Shown here: positions 49,144 to 59,326 of the stretch, piece by piece
How positions within the stretch are numbered: position 1 is the stretch's first letter
How the letters are laid out: each line of letters opens with the position of its first letter
Assembly (NCBI GenBank): GCA_964036155.1
Contig: OZ038423.1
Location: 74,229,249-74,293,248 of the forward strand
Reading direction: 5' to 3'
Source: Diploscapter coronatus
Taxonomy: Eukaryota > Nematoda > Chromadorea > Rhabditida > Rhabditidae
Length of the DNA: 64,000 nt
Notes under the pieces: model-generated
Database searches by the model: none
The model's input: only the letters and a program-made list of their open reading frames with translations
Told to the model about the DNA's origin: nothing
Program-made: the position numbers and the translations under genes

Positions 49144-50008
49144 ATGAACGGAAATCGAATTGATACAGAAACGAGCGAATACGTGATCGAAAGGCTTTAC
49201 ACCAAGGAAAACACCTCTCAAACAATTTCTTCGCTGTCTAAAGAAAATCAACACACTCAGATTATTACTGTAGGTTTTTATAAATGTTTTTGCTAGAATC
49301 GATCTTTATCTTTCATTCAAGATCCATTAATCTTATCTTTCTGGAATTAGTGCAGATAGAGTTTGTTCCCTTCAAAATGATAAGTTTCTAATTTTTAAAT
49401 CTATTTTTAGAGCTGCCATTTTATTATTCTTTGAAATTTTTGAAGATCTTTATAAAATCATAGCTTATTTCAGCCAGATGTGGTTCACATGAAAATCGGT
49501 CACTTGGTCTCGTGCCTGAACGTCATTCGTCCTGAAGAGGAAAAAATGAACGATTTGGCCGAAGTTCGCATTTCCGGGGACAAAATTCTCCAGAATGTCT
49601 ACGATAGCTTCATCGCCATCAGGCATCAGTTGGAGCCTTATGTAAACTCATTTTTGTGCTATATATTCATTTCAGATCGTTTTTCTTAATCACTTTTGGA
49701 TAAAATTTGAATAGAAAAGAAAGCATAAAATGTTCGAATTGTCGAATTTTCAGACCACTCAAACTCCATTCAGCAGCCTGAACTTTCTGATGGCGAGCGT
49801 GACGGGTGTTTCTAGTGGATCGGTGAAGAGAATTTGTCAGGATAAACTGCCTCGACTGCGCATTCCAGTCGTCGATAAGAAAACCTACAAGTATGATATT
49901 TTTATCTATCATTTTTGAAGAAACACATTCAGTCGAGAAAGGTCGCAACGTAGAAGAGACGAGAAAAAGAAGAAGCAAGCTGAAGGAAATCAGGCTAGAA
50001 AATCGTGA
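49144..50008 (+). CDS. Array gene 6: HTH-like small protein
   Basis: 168 aa. Exons 49144-49269, 49474-49641, 49754-49890, 49933-50008, in phase. N-terminal part EYVIERLYTKENTSQT and QHTQIIT; IG segment MKIGHLVSCLNVIRP; linker NDLAEVRISGDKILQ; core NVYDSFIAIRHQLEP, then after an intron TPFSSLNFLMASVTGVSSGSVKRICQDK. The C-terminus is short and basic (RERSQRRRDEKKKKQAE) with no acidic tail. A four-exon layout is shared with genes 7 and 8. The 42-nt last intron is the shortest in the array. Confidence 0.82.
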
Positions 50009-50155
50009 AGCTCTTTCAGAATTAAAAAAAATCATTAGATCCGACATATCATCAAGGGTTTACTCGTCTTTACAAAATTGCGGGTTTTTGTTTCGAGCTT
50101 TCAAATTGGAATAAATTTATTTATTTAATTTATTTGTTCGATCTATTTTTGGAGG

Positions 50156-50179
50156 AAAACGCTCAAGACGTTTTGATAT
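50156..50179 (+). promoter_or_regulatory. Intercistronic hairpin J6
   Basis: AAAACG-CTCAAGA-CGTTTT, then GATATTTTCC. It lies 47 nt before the ATG of array gene 7, with acceptor AACTTCAG ending just before AAG-ATG. Confidence 0.55.
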
Positions 50180-50225
50180 TTTCCATGGCTCGATTTTTTC
50201 TCGCAAGTTCAAATAACTTCAGAAG

Positions 50226-51640
50226 ATGAATCAGGACGAGGAGGAATCGAACGAATGGGTGGTTGAGAGAGTGTTTCGCTCGCAGAAGGGAGTTCAGACG
50301 ATTCGTCCTCTGAGAGATGTCTTCCACAAAAACACTCAAGCTGAGTCTGTAAGAATTTACGTCATTTTTAAGTTATCGAAAGGGGCTGTCTTTTCTAAAA
50401 GTTCTGTGGAAAGAATTTTCGGAATTAGTCTGCTGAGTTATGTTTCGTACTTCTCAAACTTTTCTAAGAACTATTTTTAGAAACGTTTCTAGTATTTTCA
50501 CAAATAGTTAGTTTTCAGAAGGATGATATTATTCTAATGATGATTGGCCATCGAATGGCGGATTTCAAAGTGACCCGACCCAAGGGCTATCAGAAATTAG
50601 ACAAGCTGGACGGCGTCAGAGTCAGCGGGCACGTCATTTTGCAGAACATCTTTGACAGCTTCACTCAGCTCAAACAACAGTTCCATCCTAATGTAAGTAT
50701 CTTTGATTTTGCATAATTGGCTACTATGAATGAGAGTAGATCAAAATGTGATTTGAAAAATTTCGACTTCGAAACGTCACAAATTTCACATAATTAGGAT
50801 TTATGCGTCTATGGTTTTAACTTGGAGAGGCAACTTTGTTCGAAATGTTCCTATTCTCTAGGACAAAATAGCGAAAAAATGAATAAATTATTTCCAATAG
50901 TTTTCACTTTACAGATAAGAAACGTTATTTTCTGGGAGCTTATAAAAATAAAGTTGAATATGTTTCAGGCCAGACGAACCCCGTTCGCTAATACTAGTCA
51001 GTCAGTTTCGTTTCTGACGGGCGTTGCCCTTCCCACGATCTTTAGAATCTGTCACAGGAACGAAATTCCCAAGCGCAAGCCCATTCTCGACATGCAAGCT
51101 TACAAGTCAGCTTTCTTTGTTTATTTTTAGAAAGAAGCTTTCCTTCATTTTTGACAAAAGTTTTGGATGTTTTAGATAAAACTTCTCAAGAACAGGACTG
51201 CAAATTTTAGACCTGATTGAAAATCCGATCTGGACTGTTATGAAACGGGATGGGCATTTTCGAAAATGCCCGACCCGATACAGGTCAGGTTGGGTCTAAA
51301 ATTTGCAGCCTTGGTAACGAATAATTAGTTCAGAGAAAAATTATTCTAATTTTCAAATTCTTTCAATGGTGTGAATTATTTCAAACCAAGTTTTCATTGC
51401 TATTTTAACTATTAGTAGCAATCGAGTTTCAGTCGCAAATATTACGAGCGGAAGAAAATGCGCAAAGCTCGGCTTCTGCAGGAAAGTGGTGATTTGATTC
51501 GGACGGTGAAAATGAAGAAGAAGAAGAAGAAAAATGAGGGAAGCGATCTGGAAGAACAGGAAGAGGAAGAAATTGAGGATGAATCTGAATCAGAAAACGG
51601 AGAGACTTCCAATTCAAATTCCAATGATCAGCCTCAATAG
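50226..51640 (+). CDS. Array gene 7: HTH-like small protein with acidic Ser-rich tail
   Basis: 213 aa. Exons 50226-50348, 50519-50692, 50969-51105, 51433-51640, in phase. N-terminal part EWVVERVFRSQKGVQT and KNTQAES; IG segment LMMIGHRMADFKVTRPKGYQKLDKLDGVRVSG; core NIFDSFTQLKQQFHP, then TPFANTSQSVSFLTGVALPTIFRICHRNE; basic NRKYYERKKMRKARLL; tail KKKKKNEGSDLEEQEEEE...ESESENG. Very close to gene 8 over the IG segment. The third exon is 137 bp, as in genes 4, 6 and 8. Intron 3 carries the MITE 51193-51313. Confidence 0.83.
51193..51313. mobile_element. MITE in an intron of array gene 7
   Basis: CTGCAAATTTTAGACC and GGTCTAAAATTTGCAG are inverted arms, and the central GGGCATTTTCGAAAATGCCC is a perfect 20-bp palindrome. 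No coding capacity. Confidence 0.7.
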
Positions 51641-51796
51641 TTCACTAATTTCATGTACATTTTTGAAAACGGGTTTTTATCTTCCGAATTTTACAAAAAA
51701 ACATTCTGGGTATTTATGCTTTTATCTTATTTTTATTGAACCTGACATTTCAAATAAACTTTCTGAAACTAACATTTTTGAAGATTTTTCATCGAT

Positions 51797-51809
51797 CGGT
51801 TCAAGACCG
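51797..51809 (+). promoter_or_regulatory. Intercistronic hairpin J7
   Basis: CGGT-TCAAG-ACCG. The pairing is kept although the bases differ from J1-J6. The following motif is weaker (TTGAATGTCT in place of GATATCT). It lies 56 nt before the ATG of array gene 8. Confidence 0.45.
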
Positions 51810-51865
51810 TAAATTGAATGTCTTTGATGTTTTTCTATCTTTCTGCAAAATAGAATGTTTTAGAA

Positions 51866-53297
51866 ATGGATCTGGACGATGATGAAATGAACGAAATGGA
51901 TGGAATGAGCGAATGGATCATGGAGAGGGTCTACTGTTTGGAAAGAGGAGTGCAAACCGGTGGAAGTCAGAAACGCAAAATTGACAAGAATTTGCAGACT
52001 GTCAATGTAAGACTTGTCAAGTTAATTGAGAAGAGCTCAAATATCTTATAATTTGAAAAAGTTGTATCAGAAAGTTTGCATTTGGAAACCTAATAGGCGA
52101 AACTTGTAGAATTTTTTAAATCGACTTCTGGATCGATTTCGTAGACATATCAGATATGTTGGAAGAAAGATAACAGTGCTAATTTCTGAATATTTTTCTC
52201 AAGGTAATTATTTCCAGCTAGATAGAATGCATATGATGATCGGACGACGGCTGTCGAACTTCAAAATGACTCATCCTGAGGGCTGGCAGAAACTGGACAA
52301 TCTGGACGAGATCAGGACAGGCGGAATCGTCATTCTCCGCAACGTCTATGACAGCTTCGCTCAACTACAAAACCTATTCCAACCTAAGGTAAATTGTTTT
52401 TATTTCTATTTTTGAAAGTGCTACATTATAAGGCAATTCAGAAATGGTAAGACTTTTTAGGGTAGAGACATGAATTAACAAGATTTAGTGAATAAGTGAA
52501 GATAGGTTTAACTAAGGAAGGGATGAGTCTTGTCGTTCCAATGTGTTGTCGTCGAAAGTGTTGAAAGGTGTTATTTCCGAATTGCAGATTATCTGCTAAT
52601 CTTGATTAACTTTCCATGTCTATGCATTATTTTGACGATTTTCGCGAGGCCATTTCTGGAGGTAGCGTTGAATTTCAGGCCTATCAAACTCCGTTCGCGA
52701 ATCTAAACCAAGCAGTGTGCAAGATCACTGGAGTAGGCAAAGAGACGGTGGGCAAATGGTGCGTCAGGAAGGATGAACCCATCTACAAGGGAATTCTCGA
52801 CCAGAAGGCTCAGGAGTAGGCATTTATAATATTTTCTAAAGAAATAGAATTATGGCATTAGTCAATCAACTTGTACAGGGTACGCGACAAGTCTGGACCG
52901 TTTTTAACTTTCAAAAATGATGCATAAATCTAAAACTCGTGACCAACTGGAATACAAATCGTGCAGAAAGATAGCATTGATAGAGGAAAAGAGAAGAAAA
53001 TAATCAAGTTTTTAAACAAATTTAACAATTATTATTCTGGAGATGAATTTTTAAAGGAGAATCAAAAGCGACCAAAACTTTTTGCGCACCTTATACAAGA
53101 GCGGTATGATTAAGCGATTCCTCTTTTATTTTTAATTCTCGAATTTCAGAAAATTATATAACGAGCGTAGAAAACTTCGTCGAGCCGCACTTCGGAAAAA
53201 AGTTGAAGAAAATAGTCGGGATGCGAAGAAAAGGAAAATGGAAATTGATGAAGATAAATTTGAAAATGAAGAAGGATCTAATGAAGAGCTTCAATAA
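51866..53297 (+). CDS. Array gene 8: HTH-like small protein
   Basis: 198 aa. Exons 51866-52006, 52218-52388, 52679-52815, 53150-53297, in phase. N-terminal part is acidic, then EWIMERVYCLERGVQT and KNLQTVN; IG segment HMMIGRRLSNFKMTHPEGWQKLDNLDEIRTGG; core NVYDSFAQLQNLFQP, then TPFANLNQAVCKITGVGKETVGKWCVRKDE; basic KLYNERRKLRRAALRKK; short acidic end. It is the closest relative of gene 7, suggesting recent tandem duplication. A stop would result if the GA|gtagg donor at 52815 were read through, but exon length and phase match the paralogues exactly. AATAAA at about 53396. Confidence 0.83.
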
Positions 53298-53439
53298 CTT
53301 CAGAATTTTTTTTTCTAGATTTTCTAGTTTTATTTTTAAAAAAAAACGGGTTTTCAATTTGAGCCTTACGCATGACAATTCTGGGTATATTTTTCAATAA
53401 ATTTTGATTAAATTAGTTTTTATTTTAATATTTTCAATG

Positions 53440-53463
53440 TCGGTTTAGACCGAATTCGAATAT
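53440..53463 (+). promoter_or_regulatory. Intercistronic hairpin J8
   Basis: TCGGT-TTAG-ACCGA, then ATTCGAATATC. It lies 55 nt before the ATG of array gene 9, with the acceptor AACTTCAG again directly before AAG-ATG. Confidence 0.5.
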
Positions 53464-53517
53464 CATTCTCCTTTCTAACTCCAGAAAGAATAGACTTTCA
53501 AGAAATAACTTCAGAAG

Positions 53518-54896
53518 ATGGACGAAATTCCGTGGGGCGATTTGATGGTCGAGGAGTTCCAGATCAATGAGGTAAAGATTATTTTTCTGAAAGTCGGAAA
53601 ATAACATTTTCAAATTTCAGGCCGGCGCGCAATGCAATATCTCGACCATCCCGAAGACAACCAGATCTACGGATACTTGCAAAGTAATTATCTGTTTCCT
53701 GAATAATAAATATAGACTTTCAATTTGAGGACGACCGGGACTGTATCGAGATCGGTCGAACGATCGCATCGCTCAAATTCGACCCGCTCATCGAGACCCA
53801 GTCCGAAGTCATGTGCTACGTCGGGGGTAGGGGCGATCAGGTATTTTTAAGACTATTTTTCGATAAAACAAATACAATTTTCAATATCTGTCTATAAAAT
53901 TTTCTAAATAAAGAAACGGAGGGTAAAAAAATTGCGATCTAACGAAGCCAATAGTTAGAGATAGACGAGATGACAAGTTCTCAAAGAAATCGTGGGAAAA
54001 TTCCGCCATTTTAATTGTCGTATAGAAGCCGAGCCTTTTTCCGCTAAAATCTTCTTTCCCAGATTCTAAAATGCGTCTACGAGAGCGCGAGTCGCATCAA
54101 GGAGGTACTTGGGGAGCGAGCCAGCAGAACTCCCTTCGCCGACGTGATTCGATTCGTTAGCGCTATCACAGGCATGCTAATTTATGGAAAAAAAATAGGA
54201 AAACTACACTTTGCAGGTGTTAGTCAAACGACAGTACGGCACGTTTGCAAGGTCAAGGAATCGAGAAAACGACAGATCGAAACGAAAAGGGATGGGAGGA
54301 GGAGGTGAGGTTTCTTGAGGCTTTATTAATTATTAGAGCTTTCGCTTTGTTTATCGAAGTTTTAGATATCGTGTGGGGTTTGCGAGTTGTGTGAAACATA
54401 TTTTCAACTAAGCACAGTTACAAATCAATGTCCATTGAAACTTGCAAAATTTGTTGATCTGGGCTTCTTGTAAAAGTCGTACATCTAAGAAAAAGGTGGA
54501 GTATAGAGTGGGTAAGCTAAGCCGAACAGCATCTAGCTATGCCCTACCCATGCTGTTCATCATTTTGAGATCGAAAATAGCCTACCTTTCCATATCCCTA
54601 TGCTTTTTTACACAGCCATGTACTTTTTGCAAGAAGCCGTTGATTTATTGAGATATAACTTTTTCACATATTTTCTATGTATACGTTTTAGAAAGTCGAA
54701 GCGAGCTCGAAAAAGTGCTGACAATGACGATGACTATATGCCGAGCGACGAAAAGGAAGAATTCGGTTCGGAGGATGAACAACCGAGACCGAAACAGGAG
54801 GAAGATAGTGACCAAATTCCCCCTATTGAACAGAATCTGGCAGGTATTCTCGAATTGGCGAAGCAACAAATTACTGAGGGTGATCAGGAAGGATAG
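53518..54896 (+). CDS. Array gene 9: HTH-like small protein
   Basis: 209 aa, last of the array. Exons 53518-53571, 53621-53683, 53730-53840, 54063-54171, 54217-54304, 54692-54896, in phase. N-terminal part MVEEFQINEAGAQCNIS; IG segment CIEIGRTIASLKFDPLIETQ; core CVYESASRIKEVLGERASRTPFADVIRFVSAIT, GVSQTTVRHVCKVKE with an intron inside TG|VS; a basic RKRQIETKRDGRRRKSKRARK; then an acidic, Pro/Gln-containing tail. That core intron starts with GC (54172) rather than GT. Exon 3 starts after TTTGAG, a weak acceptor. Intron phases match genes 1, 2 and 5. Confidence 0.82.
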
Positions 54897-55286
54897 CAGG
54901 TTGGATTGCACATTTTTGGCACTTTTCTACAGTAAATAGAAAAAAAAAACTGATTCAATTTGTAAAGCTTTCCATTATTCAACAAGTATATTTTTCAAAC
55001 GGGTTATATATGGGCTTTTATCGAAAATTTCGCTGATAAAACTTTCAGATAAAATCCGATTATTCCAATCTTTGGATTGAAATTTTGATGATTAGAAATA
55101 AAAATTGACTTATTTACGATGACTAGAAAATCTCTACTTCAAAAAACATTTTTTTTAATTTCTCGAGTCAAAGTCTCGAAGCAAAGCCGATAATTACAGA
55201 TAGAAGATTGTACGAGAAGAGAATCTTACACGTATTTAGCAGGTAGAATGAACGTGTTCTATTGCATCTGCGTAATCCAATTTTTA
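54897..55286. other. Convergent spacer after the array
   Basis: Between the 3' ends of array gene 9 (plus) and the dehydrogenase (minus). No hairpin plus GATAT element is visible here, consistent with the array ending at gene 9. Confidence 0.5.
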
Positions 55287-58212
55287 TCACAAAACACTGA
55301 GTACTGCAGGTTTCTCGACTGCCAATTTTTCGGCTAGATCGTTCTGGAAATCAAAGTTTATAAGAGTTCAATTCTCATAAGTCTAATTACTTTTTTTAAT
55401 TTGTAAAACTTACCGCAAATTTTATTTGATTCGGATGATATGGAATTCCGCCGATTTTTTCAACGAGTTGTTCATGTCGTTTCTCCATATCACCAGCCAC
55501 CTCGACTGATTTTCCTGGTTCGGACTGAAAGATCTTTTTTTGAAAAAAAAAATTCTTGGGAATAATATTTCCTTTGAAATTCAAATTTACCGGTGGCAAT
55601 CCTCTCAGCGTGTCCATGAATTCCTGCATTCGTTCGTTGAAGCCTGGAGCGAAGGCAGAAGTATCGAGAGCTACGAAACATTGGCCCTGAAAATTCAGAA
55701 TTAAAAATTAGTTCTTTTTTTCCAAAACATACATACGGCTGCAGGTACTTTGTTACCACGAGTGAGTACATTGTTACCAAACGCTATTTCTCCTTTTTTC
55801 TTCTTATTCTACACTATTTCTGCTTTGGTAACAAAGTACTCACTCATGGTACCAAGTACCTGCAGCCCATACATACCAAATTAGCCTCTCCTCCAGTGCT
55901 GAGCCACTTTCGCACATTCGGCCCCCAGCGAGCGCCGGCCATTATCCCACAGAATATCTCCACCACAGAACCGAGACCGTAGCCCTTGTAACCGCCTGAA
56001 GCATAGAAGACGGTTTATAATCTCAAGTAATGTCTTTTTTCTCCTGGTTTTAATACGAGCTTCTATTAAATTGAGTAACGAGTTGCTATTTCTGACATTT
56101 ATGAAAACTATGAAACATATCCGGAAGGTTCTCTGAAATGTATAAAGATTAGAAAATAATTCATTTTCTGAGTATCAATTGTGAGACTTTAGAAAAATGC
56201 TCATAACTTTTCTATGCTTCTTGAAACAACCTGACAACTCGTGTCCTCCCAGAGGCAACAGCCCGCCTCCATCGAGAATCTGCTTTGGGTCAGTCGACTC
56301 CTTGCCGCCCTTGACCACGCCCCACGAATTCGGAACCGACACTTCCTTGCGGGAGGCTAGTTCGAGCTGAAACAATCGAATTATTCCTTTAGAAGGAGGT
56401 AAGTTTCGAGAATTCATTAAATATAGCAACATGTTCATAAGGGAATAGTGCTTCTTCATTGTCCGTAAGAAATCATAAAATAGCCATTTCCAATTCAGAA
56501 CTGCAAGTTTCATTTGACGAGCTTCGATATGTTTCAAAAATGATTACAACTGAACATGTTTGACCGTGGGCAATTCGAGGTGTGAATCTCTTGACATCCC
56601 ATATTTTTCAGCAAAAATTCTCGAATCCTCGATAATTCCGAAGTCTCCCACCTTTCCAACCGCCACCGTTGTCGTCGCCATGTCGAGCACGAACGCATCC
56701 CCACTCTTGCCTTCAACTGCTACAGACAGAGGGTTTGTGCCTCAAATCACTGCTCATTTGATAGGTTTCATGAGGTTTATAAATTCAGCATAATTTTCAA
56801 TACAAAGTGCAAGGCGAGTGTGTAAATAAATACATATTGAAATTTTATTAAAGCTGACCATTGATCGCCGTCTTCCAAACATGTATAAGAAAATTTTTCA
56901 TGTAAGTTTCACACAATTCATAAGCGCGACGAGTTTTAGAGTTGGATAGTTGCGTGTTGAATTCCTATGGGTGATGATAATTCGGAGAAATTACCGTACC
57001 TAAAGCAGGCTGAGCGGCTCTAGTCGGGTACATGAAAGGCGAGGTGTTTGTACAGGAAATGCCCAGACAGCCCTTGCGCATCGCTTGCATCGAATACCAG
57101 CCTGCGATCCCGTAGTGATTCGAGCCTGAAAATTATTCCAGTTAAAACATCTTTCAAATTTCATCCTCTCGTCTATCTTTAACTGGCACTTCGCCATTTA
57201 TGAAACCTATTAAGAAGCCATAATTGATAAGATAAACAAACCCCTAGCGACAACCCATCCGATGCCAGCCTCTTTAGCTTTTCTGATGGCCAAATCGATG
57301 CAGAAATTGCCGACCACTGGGCCGAGCAGATTGTTCCCATCCACCCACGCGGTCGCTGCTCGCTCCTGGAAGAAATTCAGCTTTTCCTTCGAGATTTTTC
57401 TCGCTTACCTCAAGAATTCTCGGCTCCCCCCTCCCATTGCAACTGCCGGTCTTGATATCTCGAACGTACATGTCTAAAATACAAAAATGAAAAAAGCCTG
57501 GAAAATGTTTCACACAATTTGGGTAAATAATAATTCCGAAAATTAAATATTTAGTGTAGTATTCATGTAATATATTGTGAATTTCTAAAAGAATAAAAAT
57601 GATACTTTTACCTCGTGTCAACACATGTTTCATTATTAGCCTTAAGAATTTTAAGGAATAAGACGGTCTGATTTATTCTGATAAAATTTACTAAGAAAAT
57701 AAAAAGGCTACTAGCCTAGTCGATTGAGACCGTGACTGTAATGACCGCGTTTGTCGCCCTCGGCGAGAACATCCGCGAGTTGAGCGGCATGGGACTCACA
57801 AGCACCCGCTGTCGTCATGCAGTCCACCATGAAGCGACGCATCTGGAAACTATTCGAATTTTTCTTGAAAATGCATCAGATAAGTTTCCAAAATTTCTTA
57901 TATCCGTGTACTTTTGACAAATAATGTTGATCGTTACTTCGAATCATCTATCAAAAATGTGAAGAAAAAAAACGGAAAACCGATGGATGAGAGCATTTTT
58001 AACACCCGGTATTGTTTTTTGGCAAAAGTAAATCTGTTTCAGCATTACAATAAAAAACTTTAAAATCTAAATTTTATTTTCGCGAAATTTCGTACCTCTT
58101 TGATTTCGACGACGCTATCCCCTTTTGCCGCTTCATGTGCCATCCTCCCTGTTTGCAGTTTCCAGCAGCCGACTGTCAACAGTGACCTCGTGCACTTTGT
58201 GACTATCGACAT
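55287..58212 (-). CDS. Malate/L-lactate dehydrogenase family oxidoreductase (Ldh2/MDH2 type)
   Basis: About eleven exons. NAD(P)-dependent 2-hydroxyacid oxidoreductase fold unrelated to classical LDH. First exon ends DSVVEIKE (58212-about 58096). Then MRRFMVDCMTTAGACESHAAQLADVLAEGDKRGHYSHGLNRL (low edge 57716) with the family His in S/RGHxSHG, DMYVRDIKTGSC, ERAATAWVDGNNLLGPVVGNFCIDLAI, SNHYGIAGWYSMQAM with the catalytic-region NHYG, TNTSPFMYPTRA, GKSGDAFVLDMATTTVAVGK, LPLGGHE, GYKGYGL and CFVALDTSAFAP. The last exon ends VEKPAVLSVL. About 380-400 aa, as usual for the family. N-terminal extension (MSIVTKCTRSLLTVGCWK) is basic and could target mitochondria. The intron after 57716 begins with GC. 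A MITE (55738-55867) lies in an intron. Confidence 0.92.
55738..55867. mobile_element. Mutator-like MITE
   Basis: GGCTGCAGGTACTTTGTTACCA and the inverted GGTACCAAGTACCTGCAGCC enclose a TC-rich centre. Both sides have the 9-bp direct repeat CATACATAC, the target length of Mutator-type elements. Located in an intron of the dehydrogenase gene. Confidence 0.75.
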
Positions 58213-59326
58213 TCCTCCTTCACTCTAAATTTGTCCTTCTTATCGTCTTATCATTTAGATATCAACTGATTAAATAGTTTACGATTCCGAAAATGTCAGC
58301 CAATTTCAACAAAATGGTAAATATCTCTAAAAGCAGACTATAGCTTTTCTTAGATAACTTTTCAAGCGAAACATAGATCTAATTTTTATTCATCTTTTAA
58401 GTTTTAAAAAGTAAAATCTCAAGTTAAAAAATGATTCTTTTCGTATTTAACTTGCAAAAATTGATCTGATAAATGAACAAATCAGATCGAACTTCTACAA
58501 GTCCAAAATTCGTATTTTTCATACGATTATGCTATCAATTCACATGAACTTCATGCATTCGACATTCAAATAGAGCTGGATTTCAAAAGATATAATTTGA
58601 AATCCAACGATGACCTTTGGAAAAATTACAGTAGAGATTTTGTAAGAGTTGCACGATCACCTGATTTAGGCAAAGGAAAATTTAAGAGGAATTTTCGAAA
58701 ACATGTACCAGCACATTCACAACCACCGTCTAAGTAGCAAGTATACTGTAGAATTGGGAAAAATAGATTGCACTGTATTTCTTCGAAATTTCAATTATTT
58801 ATCTAACAAGTACAGTGCAGTTTATTTTTCGATAATCATCATAGTTTAAAAATTGTCGAGAGAAGGCACAGGCAGATTTGAAGTTATGACAAAGAAGAAA
58901 GAAAACTAGATTTTAAGGGAAAATTTTGTTTGGTTTCTGAAAAATTACCAAACAAAACTTGCACAATCTCTTCAAAAATAAATACATGTCTCTGAAAAGT
59001 AGCAACCTGGCAATTATTTAGCATACAAATTGCATCATAAATATCTGAGGAATGTCATATGAAACCAATCAAAGAAAGTCAAATCTGAGAATAAATTATC
59101 AAAGATCCCATGACAATATTTGAAAATCTATGAAAAACCTGACTATTTGTTAGGGAATTTCAAAATAATGACAGCTGAGATACTCTTTTCAATTGAAAAG
59201 TGAAGTATTCAATCTGGGAGTTTTTCCTGAATAGCCAACTTTTCCTTAGTTTTCTTTCCAAAAACATTCCCGATTCAAACAATCGTTGATTTTTAGAAAT
59301 TATGAAAAATTAAAGAAGAAAAAACT
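58213..59326. other. Spacer with no recognised gene
   Basis: AT-rich region between the dehydrogenase start and the mucolipin stop. No supported feature. Confidence 0.5.
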
